From: Ignavibacteriota bacterium | GTDB taxonomy: Bacteria; Bacteroidota; Ignavibacteria; Ignavibacteriales; Ignavibacteriaceae | Length of the DNA: 64,000 nucleotides | Direction: 5' to 3' | Assembly: GCA_013285425.1 (NCBI GenBank) | Contig: CP053447.1 | Coordinates: 2,610,001-2,674,000 of the forward strand | Part shown: in pieces, positions 44,301 through 53,206 of the stretch | Position numbering within the stretch: the stretch's first letter is position 1 | How the letters are laid out: every line of letters begins with the position of its first letter | Position numbers and translations under genes: made by a program | Notes under the pieces: model-generated | Seen by the model: the letters and a program-made list of their open reading frames with translations, nothing else | What the model was told of the DNA's origin: nothing | Database searches by the model: none

Positions 44301-44974
44301 TTCTTTGAAAAAGGTTTTTCTAAGACATTCTGAATCCTTTTTTTAATAAAATGATTTGTAACTCCGCCTTTGAAAGATTTTTTAAATTTTTCTGAAAACA
44401 CCAACGGATTTGAAGCAGGGTCCTGCTCATAACTGATCCAGCTTACCAGATAATCTTTTGAATTAACAAGGATTGAGCAGGCTTCATGAAGTAATTTTTC
44501 AGGGATGCTTTCTCTTGTAATCAGTTTATCAATGTTTCTTATAGCTTTAAGCAGTTGATTGAGATGCTTTAATGATCTGTCTGTTGATGACTTATAAATG
44601 GCTGTTTCAATCATTGCCCCAAGTTCTTTATCACGAACAGGCTTGGTAAGAAATCCATAAGTTCCTCTGTCTTTGCTTCTCCGGATTGTTTCCTGATCAG
44701 CATAAGCAGTTAAATAAATCACCGGAATTTCTGATTCTTTATGAATAAGATCTGCTGCTTCAATTCCTGTTAGTTCACCCTTCAATTTAATATCCATCAA
44801 AATAACATCAGGAATTTCCTTCAAAGCAAGATTAACAGCTTCAATGCCTGTGGCTACCGGAGCTAATGCGGTATATCCCAATGCATTTACTATTCTTTGA
44901 AGCTGTGAAGCAACAATTGCATCATCTTCAACTATTAATATTTTTTTATGATTGATATTGTCAGACATTTTCAA
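41363..44974 (-). CDS. Large hybrid histidine kinase with receivers at both ends
   Basis: The 1203-residue soluble kinase reads, in order: receiver (about 10-125, Asp in 'VILMDIKLK'), GAF-like domain (150-305), four PAS domains (about 325-440, 445-565, 570-690, 695-815), HisKA with 'NLNHEIRTPM', HATPase with 'NNAIKYTE'-type, 'DTGIGIPE' and 'GTGLGLTI' motifs, and a second receiver (about 1080-1200, 'IILMDINLK'). A receiver-first layout means it can be both target and source of phosphate. It overlaps the upstream 605-residue kinase gene by 14 bases, so the two are co-expressed and may form a relay. Confidence 0.92.
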   Translation of the reverse strand: MKMSDNINHKKILIVEDDAIVASQLQRIVNALGYTALAPVATGIEAVNLALKEIPDVILMDIKLKGELTGIEAADLIHKESEIPVIYLTAYADQETIRRSKDRGTYGFLTKPVRDKELGAMIETAIYKSSTDRSLKHLNQLLKAIRNIDKLITRESIPEKLLHEACSILVNSKDYLVSWISYEQDPASNPLVFSEKFKKSFKGGVTNHFIKKRIQNVLEKPFSKNEFTLFRDSEALDIVDRLFTDHNIKQPIVLLCPMLVKEKFFGYIIIVSQELYGFDTEEIELLQTLGEDIAFALNSIEIEKERILAEQALSERESYYRSLLHSMHEDILVIDRDYNIVDANNSTLKTTGYATSEILGKKCYKISHNLDMPCCDAGIKCELQNVFDKGLPKLVRHIHKKNDGQPVYVDVLYSPLKDETGKVTKVIKSIHDVTDLLATQEALHESEERIKQIADNIDIVLFTLSSDENGEKLTYLSPAFNRVWGMDKTKALDDSKKWLDTIYLKDRQKLLELINKIRLSDNLIGNIEYRIVRPDGSTRWINSRLKAISKNSKSSVNIIGIAEDITDRILTENKLKRSEQAYKNLFDNAHDAIIIFEPERGIILNTNTRASEVYGLEKFELIGTSFYTLCSDKQDLYKKVTDAADFIDVPSFEIESIGNDGKKIHLEVNLSPTDFLGQKAIIAVNRDISFRKNAEKELRFLSEIVKQSPASVLLTNTDLVVEYVNPKFIDLTGFTDTEVIGQKVSSVKPLVNQNSEQIWSEVKEGNIWMGEVLNVNKDLQSYWTSLIISPITKENGKIIHFLLIEQDITQQKELELELKNALNKAKEINNFKTHLLGNLNHEIRTPMNSIIGFSQIMAEEAKDEDVIEMSNKIIKSSYRLLNTLNSIIELSDLESERLKINRTEINVSHFVRYLDYSYKSISAEKKLFFEVDIKKEDIIIQSDEKLLEQIFRNLIDNAIKYTEKGGITITVNQIEDEKKNLNCFISVKDTGIGIPEKNRNVIFDAFRQLSEGVTRKYEGTGLGLTIANKMVSLLDGKLKVESKENAGSEFSVILPLNTNNKISSSGIKNPFEIDSHVVSSSAKIPHLLIVEDYLMNVDIMKYFLSDIATMDNTTNYEETLAAIEDSEYDIILMDINLKDSIGGVELMKEIRKTDRYKNAPIIAITGYTSSMDQEVFMQEGFTGFLAKPFNQMQLKEVILKNLS

Positions 44975-46778
44975 ATTTTATAATGAACTTTGTTCCAGAA
45001 GTTATATCAAGCTCTATTGTGCCGGCTAACTGATATTTGACCCAGTAGTTAACAAGCTTAAGTCCAAGTGATTCTGTATTTTCCCAATCAAAGTCCTGTG
45101 ATATTCCTTTACCGTTATCCATAATTATTATTTCAATCAGGTTGTTATTCTTGCTTAGTTTAACATTAATCCTGGCTGTTTTTTCTTTTAAATCGTTAAA
45201 AGCATATTTAAGTGAATTTGTCAGAAGTTCGTTTACTATAAGACCGCAGGGCATAGCAGCTTCAACATTAAGAATAACATTTTCTGCTTCCACATTACAA
45301 ATAATTTCTCTGCCGGCAGCAAATGCCTGAAAAACATGTGAGGTTAAACTTTTAAGGTAGTTCTCCATATCAATCTTAGCAAGATGGTCGGATTGATATA
45401 ATTGTTCATAGACAAGCGACATTGTTCTGGCTTGTTCCTGTAATTCCCGCAGAAACATCTCAACTTTTTTATCATCAAGCTTATCAATCTGCATTTCAAT
45501 AAGATAGATCATTGCTTGCAGATTATTTTTTACTCTGTGGTGTACCTCTTTTAGTAAAACATTCTTATCAGAAAGAGCAGCTTGCATTTTTAATTCAGAT
45601 TTTTTTCTTTCTGTTATATCACGCATTTGTGCTATTATCACTTTTCTGCCAAAATAAATCCCATCATAAATCTGAACTTCAGTGAAAATTTTTGTCTTGT
45701 CTTTTTTCTTACCGACAAATTCAATTTTTTGCGATACGCCGCTTTTTGATAATTCAAACTTTCTTTTTATCTCATCAATATCGTTTTCATTCTCGCTGCT
45801 GATAAATTCCGGAGTTTTTCCAATCAGTTCATCACGGGTATATCCAAAGAATGAAACCGCTCCATCGTTTACATCAATAAATGTCCAATTATAATCCTGA
45901 ATAAATATTGCATCGCTGATTGTATTGAAAAGATTTTTATAACTTTGTTCACTTTCTTCAAGTTTATCTTTAACGATTTTGTTTTCGTGTTTGCTTTCGA
46001 GCAGCCCTATTAGTTGTGCTGCTTTATTTGTTTCATCACGTTTAAAGATTGTAATCTTAATAAGATACCAGAAAAGTTTTCCGTCCTTATCTCTTATTCT
46101 GATTTCTGTTTCTTTAACGGTACCATCGGGCAGGACATTAAGATCAGAGAGAAGGTTATTTAATTTACGTTTATCATCCTGATGAATAATTTCAGAGAAT
46201 ATTTTTTTCCCCTGCAGTGAAATCTCTTCTTCAGTATAACCGAGAAATTTAAACTCCGGGAAGTTTGAATAAATTACTCTCTCTTGATTTAAGTCAATAA
46301 TGAATAAAATACCTGAGATTGTATTAAGAACTTTCTGAGTAAAAAGCCGGTTGATTTCAAATTCCTTCTTTACAAGCTCTCTCTCATTAATATCCATCAT
46401 CAATCCAAATATTTCTTTTGGATTTCCATCAGCATCCTTGATAATCTCTGATTTATCAAAGAACCATTTATATTGTCCATCGGCACATTTCCAACGATAA
46501 ACAAGTTCAATAGTCTCCTTAGTCCAAATCTCTTCCAGTTTGCATTTTACAAAATCAAAGTCTTCTTCGTATAAATTATTTTCCCACAAATCAGATTCAC
46601 TATTAAAATAATCTTCGCTATAACCAGTTAGCTCAAAAATTTTCTTATCAAATTTTTTAACCAATTGATTATTAATTATTTCACTCTTATAAAAAGCTAT
46701 TGAGATAGCATATTGCAGAAGATTCTGATAGTTAACACTATTAAAAGAGTTTATTATTTGTTGTTCGGCAGATTTCAA
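44961..46778 (-). CDS. PAS-rich histidine kinase of the HisKA_2 type
   Basis: The 605-residue soluble protein has three PAS domains (about 20-140, 145-270, 275-395) followed by a HisKA_2 domain with 'LLKEVHHRVKNNLQAM', in which the second His is the likely phospho-acceptor. A compact HATPase follows with 'NELLTNSLKYAF' and 'DNGKGI'. Kinases of this class commonly act on receiver-only or receiver-first proteins, and the next gene starts with a receiver. A sigma-54-like promoter lies about 80 bases upstream (46856-46872). No membrane helix is seen, so it senses internal signals such as redox state or small ligands. Confidence 0.92.
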   Translation of the reverse strand: MKSAEQQIINSFNSVNYQNLLQYAISIAFYKSEIINNQLVKKFDKKIFELTGYSEDYFNSESDLWENNLYEEDFDFVKCKLEEIWTKETIELVYRWKCADGQYKWFFDKSEIIKDADGNPKEIFGLMMDINERELVKKEFEINRLFTQKVLNTISGILFIIDLNQERVIYSNFPEFKFLGYTEEEISLQGKKIFSEIIHQDDKRKLNNLLSDLNVLPDGTVKETEIRIRDKDGKLFWYLIKITIFKRDETNKAAQLIGLLESKHENKIVKDKLEESEQSYKNLFNTISDAIFIQDYNWTFIDVNDGAVSFFGYTRDELIGKTPEFISSENENDIDEIKRKFELSKSGVSQKIEFVGKKKDKTKIFTEVQIYDGIYFGRKVIIAQMRDITERKKSELKMQAALSDKNVLLKEVHHRVKNNLQAMIYLIEMQIDKLDDKKVEMFLRELQEQARTMSLVYEQLYQSDHLAKIDMENYLKSLTSHVFQAFAAGREIICNVEAENVILNVEAAMPCGLIVNELLTNSLKYAFNDLKEKTARINVKLSKNNNLIEIIIMDNGKGISQDFDWENTESLGLKLVNYWVKYQLAGTIELDITSGTKFIIKFENV

Positions 46779-46855
46779 AAGACAGATTGTGCAAAAGTTT
46801 TGAATTTAAAAATGTGTTTTAATTAAGTGTTTCATCTTTGTGATGTATTCATTTT

Positions 46856-46872
46856 AGCCACTTTTATGCCAA
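46856..46872 (-). promoter_or_regulatory. Putative sigma-54 promoter for the HisKA_2 and hybrid kinase genes
   Basis: On the minus strand the site reads TTGGCATAAAAGTGGCT. GG and GC are exactly ten bases apart, the hallmark of -24/-12 promoters; TGGCA is perfect, and the -12 element is TGGCT instead of TTGC(A/T). The predicted start is about 67 bases before the ATG at 46778. Confidence 0.5.
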
Positions 46873-47022
46873 AGGTTAATTTAATTGATTGTTTTATGTT
46901 ATGAGCTGAAAGTGAATTAAAACTGAAACATCCATCTTTTTTATAAAAAGTCTGGCTGTTTTTCATTTTCTGCCGATAACCGCAAGCGATCCTCAGGAAA
47001 AATTTTCCGAATGTAATTATTT

Positions 47023-48510
47023 TTACAAAACGGATTCTTTTACAGGATAATAGTTGACTGAGGCAGGTACTGTAAAGAAGAACTCAGATCCATTTCCAAC
47101 AGAACTTTCTACCCATATTTTACCACCATGTTTTTCGATGAAATCTTTACATAAGATCATTCCTAATCCCGAACCTTTTTCGTTAGTTGTACCAGGAGTA
47201 GTAAAACTCTTATTCATTTCAAACAATAAAGTTTTCTGTTTTGCATCCATACCAACACCATTATCTTTAACAGAAAAGCATATCATATCTTCACACTTAT
47301 CAGATGTTATATTTATCTCGCCATTTCTGTTTGTAAACTTAATTGCGTTGGTTAAAAGGTTATTGAAAACTGATTGCATCATGTTTTCATCAGCATAAAT
47401 ATATGTGTCTTTATCAAGCTCGTTAATTATCTTAATATTTTTCTGTTCAGCATTTGATGCGAGTAAGGATATTGAATTTTCGGCAGTATTAAATGCATTC
47501 ATCTGTACCGGATGAAATTCCATTCTGCCTGTCTGGAGTCTGCTCCATTCAAGAAGATTGGTCAATAAGCCGATTGTCTGCTTAGAAATTTCCACAATGC
47601 TCGAAGCAAATTCTTTTATCTCAGATTTCTGTAATTCTTCAATGTCTTCAGCAAGAATTTCAGCATAACCGATAAGTGCAACGATTGGGGTTTTAACATC
47701 ATGAGCAATAATGGAAACAAATTTATCTTTTGTGTCATTTATCTGTCTAAGATCTTCTGCAATCTTAAGTATCTGTAATTCATTTTGTTTCTGATTAGTA
47801 ACATCCCTCAGCAATAATAAAACTTCATTCTGATGACTCTTTACTACTCTTGCTTCATAATGTTTTGAGCCAAACTGTCCGGGCATCTGAAAATCATAAG
47901 TACTTAATTGTCCATTTAATCGTGTTTCCTTTATTGTTCTATAAAGGTCATCTGAAATCTGCTGAGGGAAGACATCCCATAAACTTTTACCGACAAAATA
48001 ATCTGGTGAGATTGGAAAACCTGAATTGTTGCCTGTTTTATAATCAGTAAAATTTCCGTCATTAGATAAAATAAATAAAATATCCGGAAGGGCTTTGATA
48101 ATTGCATAATCTCTCCCAATAACATCGCTCATCAATTCATCAATTATTTTTTTCTCAGTAATATCTTCTGCTATACAATCATAAAAAACACTGCCATCAG
48201 TTGGATCAAAATATTTTTGTATATACTCAGTTACAACAACAATCCTTCCGTTCTTTTTACGCCATCTTGATTCAACTCCATCTGTATTATTAATCTTTAA
48301 TAAGTGTTCCTGATATTTCGAAATAGAAAAATTCTCTCTGAACTGGGGATTTTCTTTAAATGATTTAATAAATTCGTCGCGGGAACTGAAGCCAAGCATT
48401 CTTATTAATGTCTGATTAGCAAAGACCGGATAACCATCTGATGATATTCTATAGAAAGCAAAATGAGGATTTGCAAAAAAACTTGAAGAAATATTTTCTT
48501 CTTTACTCAT
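47023..48510 (-). CDS. PAS-domain sensor histidine kinase
   Basis: The 495-residue soluble kinase has two PAS domains (about 10-130 and 135-250), then HisKA with 'SIIAHDVKTPIVALIGYAE' and HATPase with 'NNAIKFTNR', 'DNGVGM' and 'KGSGLGMIL'. There is no receiver domain, so it needs a separate regulator; the single-receiver proteins at 51367 and 52029 are nearby candidates. It is a monocistronic unit with non-coding DNA on both sides. A strong sigma-54-type promoter match lies upstream at 48628-48644. Confidence 0.9.
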   Translation of the reverse strand: MSKEENISSSFFANPHFAFYRISSDGYPVFANQTLIRMLGFSSRDEFIKSFKENPQFRENFSISKYQEHLLKINNTDGVESRWRKKNGRIVVVTEYIQKYFDPTDGSVFYDCIAEDITEKKIIDELMSDVIGRDYAIIKALPDILFILSNDGNFTDYKTGNNSGFPISPDYFVGKSLWDVFPQQISDDLYRTIKETRLNGQLSTYDFQMPGQFGSKHYEARVVKSHQNEVLLLLRDVTNQKQNELQILKIAEDLRQINDTKDKFVSIIAHDVKTPIVALIGYAEILAEDIEELQKSEIKEFASSIVEISKQTIGLLTNLLEWSRLQTGRMEFHPVQMNAFNTAENSISLLASNAEQKNIKIINELDKDTYIYADENMMQSVFNNLLTNAIKFTNRNGEINITSDKCEDMICFSVKDNGVGMDAKQKTLLFEMNKSFTTPGTTNEKGSGLGMILCKDFIEKHGGKIWVESSVGNGSEFFFTVPASVNYYPVKESVL

Positions 48511-48627
48511 CTCTAATAGATAATTTTATTTAATATTTTATTAACTATCTGTTTTTTGCATGCATCCTTTTGATATGACTTTATCGAAACACAATTAATA
48601 AACCAACGAAAAGAACTTAACTCAAGC

Positions 48628-48644
48628 GGCAAGTTAAATGCCAA
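48628..48644 (-). promoter_or_regulatory. Putative sigma-54 promoter for the PAS kinase gene at 47023-48510
   Basis: On the minus strand the site reads TTGGCATTTAACTTGCC. It has perfect TGGCA and TTGC elements with GG-N10-GC spacing. The predicted start site is about 107 bases before the ATG at 48510. Confidence 0.6.
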
Positions 48645-48803
48645 TAGAAAATTTTTTTTGTCTCGTAATGGACTTAAAAAACTGGCAAAAATGACGCTTA
48701 AATGATTGGATTATGATTGGAATTCTGGCATCCATCTCTTTTTGAAATTAAGTGTGTTTAATTAAGCACTTGAGGCTAATATTAGTCAGAGGGAGAACCC
48801 TTA

Positions 48804-50663
48804 CTAATACCCTATCTTAACAAGTGGAAAAATTAAAGTAATTTTTGTTCCGGTTTGTTTCCTGCTTACAATTTCAAAAAGACCACCCATCATTTTAGTC
48901 AGTTTACTTGCAATCGCTAAACCTAATCCTGCACCCTGAGACTTTTTTGAATAAACATCATCTTCGTGTGAAAATGGCTCAAGTAAATACTTTATATCTT
49001 CCTGATTCATTCCTTCACCGGTATCAGTAACAGTTATATAAGCAAAGTTGTTAAAAATAAAAGAACGAAGCACTACTTTTCCAAGCAAAGTATATTTGAT
49101 TGCATTTTCTGTTATAGCATAAATAATTTTTTCAAGCTTAACCCAGTCTGTCTTTATCATAATCTCTTCTTCAGAAAGCTCTGTCAGCAGTTCAATATTT
49201 TTAAGCTTTGCAGTATTCTTAAGTTTATTATCAACAGATTTAAGAACCTGATTACAGTTTAAATAAACATAATCGAATGTAACTTCACCTGATTCAATTT
49301 CAGACATATCAATAATGTGATCAAACAGATGTGAAACACGAGACATTACATCCTTAACAAGACTAATAAGCTCAGAAACATTTTGATAGTCGCCGGCTTT
49401 TATACTATCCTCTAAGATATCAGCATATCCTGAAATTGCGTTAAATGGTGTTCTGATTTCATGTGACATATTTTCAATGAAAGAGGTTTTAAGTTTATTA
49501 AGCTGTACTTCCTTTTCGTACGCAGTTTTCATTTTGGTCTGATAATTCTGCTGATCAGTTATATTATTAAAACTAATCATCACATAGGATTCATCCTCAG
49601 TACTTATATCCATTAAAGTAATTTTACAACTGTAATGAACAAGATTAAATTTCTCTTTAAACTCAAATGTAGGCAGCGATTCGTTAAGTAATATTTCACT
49701 GTTTTTAACTATCTTCTTTAGAATCCCTTCAGTAAAAATTGATCTAATATCTGTATTTATAATTCCGGATTTTTCAAGATTGAATACTCTGAAAAAACTA
49801 TTATTACCGGTTTCAAAAAAGAGTTTATCATTTTTTCTTTTGATGATAAACAATGGATCGCGGATATTATTGATTATTGATTTGAGCTTGTTTTCAGACT
49901 CTTTAACAATCAGGTTTTTCTGAATATAATCGGTTATATCGTGTGCAATAAGCATAAAAGCATTTGAGTCTGCATTGGGATTTAAGAAAGGTGTTAACCT
50001 AAGCTCTTTAAATCTTAATATGCCTTTGTCTTTTAACGAAATAATTTTTACCCAGTTTTGTTTAAGAAAGAACGCTCTTTCGGCTGTCAGCAGATCAGCT
50101 TTTGATAAAAAACTTTCCAACGGAACACAGAAAAATTTTTCGTAAAGTTCCTCAATCCCAAATCCTAATATCTCTTCCATCGAATGAGATAAAAATGATA
50201 TCTTACCTTTCGAGTCAATTGTCATCAAAGGAATGCTTGCAAACTCAATAGCTGCATGAATAGAATTAATCCTGTCTTCAAGAATTATTTCTTTTTCAGT
50301 ACGATGAAAAACAATAAGCAGATATTGTGTGTTATCAATTTCTATTCTTTCAATCCCTGCATTGTATTCGCCTGATGTTGATTCAGAAAAATTTTTAACA
50401 TTAATATTTATATTGATGTTTGAGTAACTGCTGGCAAAAAAATCTGATAGGATTTTAGCGAAGTTTATATCCGCCTGAAGTTGTGATATATTTGAAATAT
50501 TATTTAACCCGAAAGAAATCTGAGCTGCCTGATTTGAAAAAACGATTGCGTTGGTACGATTGATAACAATAATCGGTTTGGATTCTGCTAAAACAGTAAT
50601 CGGAATAATATCTTCCTGAATGACATTATTATCAAGAGCAGCTGCTTCTTTATAATCTAACAT
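48804..50663 (-). CDS. PAS-domain sensor histidine kinase
   Basis: The 619-residue kinase has no clear membrane helix. A PAS-like N-terminus (about 20-115) and two further PAS domains (about 125-250 and 260-375) precede HisKA with 'ENMSHEIRTPFNAISGYAD' and HATPase with 'ENAIKYTLLG', 'DTGEGM' and 'GAGLGLAI'. There is no receiver. Its start overlaps the unknown 219-residue gene by 14 bases, so it forms the distal end of the transcript coming from the flagellar genes. It may supply phosphate to the receivers encoded just upstream. Confidence 0.9.
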   Translation of the reverse strand: MLDYKEAAALDNNVIQEDIIPITVLAESKPIIVINRTNAIVFSNQAAQISFGLNNISNISQLQADINFAKILSDFFASSYSNINININVKNFSESTSGEYNAGIERIEIDNTQYLLIVFHRTEKEIILEDRINSIHAAIEFASIPLMTIDSKGKISFLSHSMEEILGFGIEELYEKFFCVPLESFLSKADLLTAERAFFLKQNWVKIISLKDKGILRFKELRLTPFLNPNADSNAFMLIAHDITDYIQKNLIVKESENKLKSIINNIRDPLFIIKRKNDKLFFETGNNSFFRVFNLEKSGIINTDIRSIFTEGILKKIVKNSEILLNESLPTFEFKEKFNLVHYSCKITLMDISTEDESYVMISFNNITDQQNYQTKMKTAYEKEVQLNKLKTSFIENMSHEIRTPFNAISGYADILEDSIKAGDYQNVSELISLVKDVMSRVSHLFDHIIDMSEIESGEVTFDYVYLNCNQVLKSVDNKLKNTAKLKNIELLTELSEEEIMIKTDWVKLEKIIYAITENAIKYTLLGKVVLRSFIFNNFAYITVTDTGEGMNQEDIKYLLEPFSHEDDVYSKKSQGAGLGLAIASKLTKMMGGLFEIVSRKQTGTKITLIFPLVKIGY

Positions 50664-51309
50664 TGATATTCAATATCTTGATAATTTTCTTATTGCTGTT
50701 ATCCGGCGAAAAGTACCGCAAATGATTAGTTATTACTTCTCCGCTTACTTTCTCTACAAATGAAATTATATTTCTATGAATCAGGGATAATTCATATTGA
50801 AGTTTTTTTTCTGCTCCATCTAAAAAAAATGAATTTATTTCCGGATCATCCGAACTTTTTAAAAGAATGCTGTCATACGAAACAAATTTTTCAAACAACC
50901 AGCTTAAATATTCTGTGGAAGAAGCTGTTGGTAATTCAGAATAGACCTGAGGATCAAAATCAAATGAAATTGTAACATTGTACTTGTGCTCAGAACTGCT
51001 GACTACAGTCCCGTTTGAAATACTGTAATTAATATCTGTTGTTTTATTATCGATTAAACTTATTCTTGTTCTAAACAATAATTTATCTACAATAAACTCT
51101 AAAATGAATTCATCATTATCGTTGTGCTCTAAAGATTTTAACTGCCACTTAAGATTGGATAAATATTTAAAAGCAGAGGAAAAACTTAGTGAGTCAGATA
51201 TGCTTGATTTATTACCATTAATTACAGATAAGGAACTACCGCTTGCAGAATAGCGATTATTGCCCTTTAGCTCGTTTGCATTGGCGATATTTTCGATTTT
51301 TTTCAGCAT
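50650..51309 (-). CDS. Unknown 219-residue protein between receiver and kinase genes
   Basis: I recognise no family. The N-terminus is polar and low in complexity, rich in Asn and Ser (about 1-45). The middle is beta-rich ('EFILEFIVDKLLFRTRISL', 'YNVTISFDFDP') and the last 60 residues are helical with a basic end. No signal peptide or membrane helix is seen. It overlaps the downstream kinase gene by 14 bases and follows the receiver gene by 57, so it may belong to the motility-signalling operon. Confidence 0.6.
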   Translation of the reverse strand: MLKKIENIANANELKGNNRYSASGSSLSVINGNKSSISDSLSFSSAFKYLSNLKWQLKSLEHNDNDEFILEFIVDKLLFRTRISLIDNKTTDINYSISNGTVVSSSEHKYNVTISFDFDPQVYSELPTASSTEYLSWLFEKFVSYDSILLKSSDDPEINSFFLDGAEKKLQYELSLIHRNIISFVEKVSGEVITNHLRYFSPDNSNKKIIKILNINVRL

Positions 51310-51366
51310 TTTCCCAGTTCTCCACTACATTATCGAAAAACTTAAGGGAAAATTTAGCTTATAAAA

Positions 51367-52032
51367 TCAATCAAATTTGATCATTTTACTCTGATCAGTA
51401 TAATCTATTATTTCAGGATTTTCTAACCTTGTAAGCTGCTGAACAAAAGTTTGTATTCTTTCCATAGCTTGCTGGATTATCTGAAAATCTTCTTCTGTTT
51501 GTTCTGTAGCTTTGTCTGAAACATTTTCTTTAAGATCATTTACAGCAAGTTTCAGGCTGCTCAAAGGATTGTTAATTTTATGCCCTATAGTGCAAGCAAG
51601 TTCGATTATCGCTTTCGTGTGCTCAATTGATTTAAGTTCTCTTTGAAGATTGAATATTCTGATACCAGATTTAATTCGAGCAATAAGTTCCTGATTCTCG
51701 ATAGGCTTCATTAAAAAATCATCTGCGCCAACATCCAGCCCGGTTACTCTATCTCTTAAAGAAGTTCTTGCAGTTAAAATAATGTAATAGATAAGTTTAT
51801 ACTTCTCATTACCTTTAATCCGATTACAAAGTTCGAGTCCATCCATAACCGGCATAGTCCAGTCAGCAAGGATAACTTTTGGTTGAAAAGTTTCCAGTGC
51901 AGCCAGAGCTTCTTGTCCGTTATTAGCTGTAAGAACTTCAAAATTATTTTTAGTAAGCAGTTTTTCAAGAATATATCTTGTATCACGCTCGTCTTCTACG
52001 ACAAGTATTTTATCTTTTTCTTTTTCAGTCAA
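51367..52032 (-). CDS. Receiver protein with kinase-like dimerisation segment but no ATPase domain
   Basis: Of 221 residues, about 8-125 are a receiver domain ('VVEDERDTRY', phospho-Asp in 'VILADWTMPVMDG', 'DDFLMKPI'). The rest is a two-helix segment with 'TIGHKINNPLSSL', which matches the H-box of histidine kinases (His-x-x-Asn-Asn-Pro). No HATPase follows. The second part could be a phosphotransfer (Hpt/Spo0B-like) or a dimerisation module. It overlaps the upstream receiver gene by 4 bases, and both probably belong to the motility transcript. Confidence 0.85.
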   Translation of the reverse strand: MTEKEKDKILVVEDERDTRYILEKLLTKNNFEVLTANNGQEALAALETFQPKVILADWTMPVMDGLELCNRIKGNEKYKLIYYIILTARTSLRDRVTGLDVGADDFLMKPIENQELIARIKSGIRIFNLQRELKSIEHTKAIIELACTIGHKINNPLSSLKLAVNDLKENVSDKATEQTEEDFQIIQQAMERIQTFVQQLTRLENPEIIDYTDQSKMIKFD

Positions 52033-52421
52033 TTTGCTATTAAAGTATTAATTTTTTTTAAAAATCTATTATAATCCAAAATAGGTTTTGATATTATATC
52101 TACTGCCTTGGTTTCATTCAGTAAATTTTTAACCTGGCTTGATAATGAATATGCAGTAACCAAGACCACAGGTATATTCTTAAATTCTTCATTAGATTTA
52201 ATAATCTGAGCAAGTTTAATTCCATCTGTTTTAATACCGTTAAGATAAGTATTACTTAGATTTATATCCATTAAAATTAATCCAACATCTTCATTGAATA
52301 AAGTATCTAATATTTTATCTCCGTCATCAGTAACAGTTACATTGAATCCATTCTTGTTAAAAAACATTGAATAAAATTGCTGTGTTATCATGTCGTCTTC
52401 AACAACAATAATTCTTTTCAT
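52029..52421 (-). CDS. Single-domain response regulator (CheY-like)
   Basis: The 130-residue stand-alone receiver has the acidic pair in 'VVEDDMITQ', the phospho-Asp in 'LILMDINLSN' with a short insert after it, Thr/Ala in 'VLVTAYS' and Lys in 'ISKPIL'. There is no output domain. It follows motB directly, with a 4-base overlap, so a CheY-like role at the flagellar motor, or in a relay with the neighbouring receiver/H-box protein, is likely. I do not call it cheY because the switch-binding face cannot be judged. Confidence 0.88.
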   Translation of the reverse strand: MKRIIVVEDDMITQQFYSMFFNKNGFNVTVTDDGDKILDTLFNEDVGLILMDINLSNTYLNGIKTDGIKLAQIIKSNEEFKNIPVVLVTAYSLSSQVKNLLNETKAVDIISKPILDYNRFLKKINTLIAN

Positions 52422-53206
52422 TGTGGTGCCTCGGTAGCAAATTTAATAATTATACTAATTCGTCTGTTCACCAGATTAAAGGGGTCTTTCTTATCGAGCA
52501 ATCTGGTATCGGCATATCCTCTTATTTCATCAATACGTACCGGATCCAGCCCGCTTGCAACGATTACTCTTCTTGCAGAATTTGCACGATCAACACTTAA
52601 TTCAAAATTTGTATAGCCTCTTCCATCATTTGGATAAGGTCTGGCATCAGTATGACCTTCAATTATCAGTTTGTTGGGTATCGCCTTAAGATTCTTACTT
52701 AATTCATAGAGAAGTTTTTTAGCATCCTCTCTGAGTTCTGATGTTCCTATTTCAAAAAATACAGCATCGTTGGATTCTATCATTTCAATTCTTAATCCTT
52801 CATTTGCAATTTCTATTTTAATCTGATCCATCAGATAAGCAAAATCACTGTTAGAAGATAAATTGCTGACTATTGAATCTTTCATTGCATTCAGTCTTTC
52901 GATTTCCTGTTCTCTTTGTTTTACTTTGTCTATTATTTCTTTCGCTTTGTCCGACGGCAATTCAAATACTCCGCCTTCAATAATAGATATCCCCTTCATT
53001 TTATCAGAAAATGCAATAGGATCTTTAAAATATCCAGCTACATTTTTTATAACTTCTTCGCTTTGTCCTAAAACCCAAAGTACGATAAACAAAGCCATCA
53101 TTGCAGTAACAAAATCAGCATAGGCAACTTTCCAGGCACCGCCGTGATGCCCTTTGTGTTTATTTACTTTTTTTACAACAATAATATTTTCTTTATCACC
53201 AAGCAT
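52418..53206 (-). CDS. motB: Flagellar stator protein MotB (second pair)
   Basis: The 262-residue protein has a basic N-terminus, one membrane helix with the ion-binding Asp31 in 'YADFVTAMMALFIVLWVLG', a linker helix, and an OmpA-type peptidoglycan-binding domain with 'IEGHTDARPYPND', 'SVDRANSARRV' and 'NRRISIII'. MotB anchors the MotA/B ion channel to the cell wall and drives rotation. The membrane segment resembles proton-type MotB, which is an inference. The gene follows motA without a gap. Confidence 0.92.
   Translation of the reverse strand: MLGDKENIIVVKKVNKHKGHHGGAWKVAYADFVTAMMALFIVLWVLGQSEEVIKNVAGYFKDPIAFSDKMKGISIIEGGVFELPSDKAKEIIDKVKQREQEIERLNAMKDSIVSNLSSNSDFAYLMDQIKIEIANEGLRIEMIESNDAVFFEIGTSELREDAKKLLYELSKNLKAIPNKLIIEGHTDARPYPNDGRGYTNFELSVDRANSARRVIVASGLDPVRIDEIRGYADTRLLDKKDPFNLVNRRISIIIKFATEAPQ

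Noticed and set aside
48698..48717. TGGCAAAAATGACGC on the plus strand as a sigma-54 promoter
   Set aside because: The -12 element TTGC is missing and no plus-strand gene follows.
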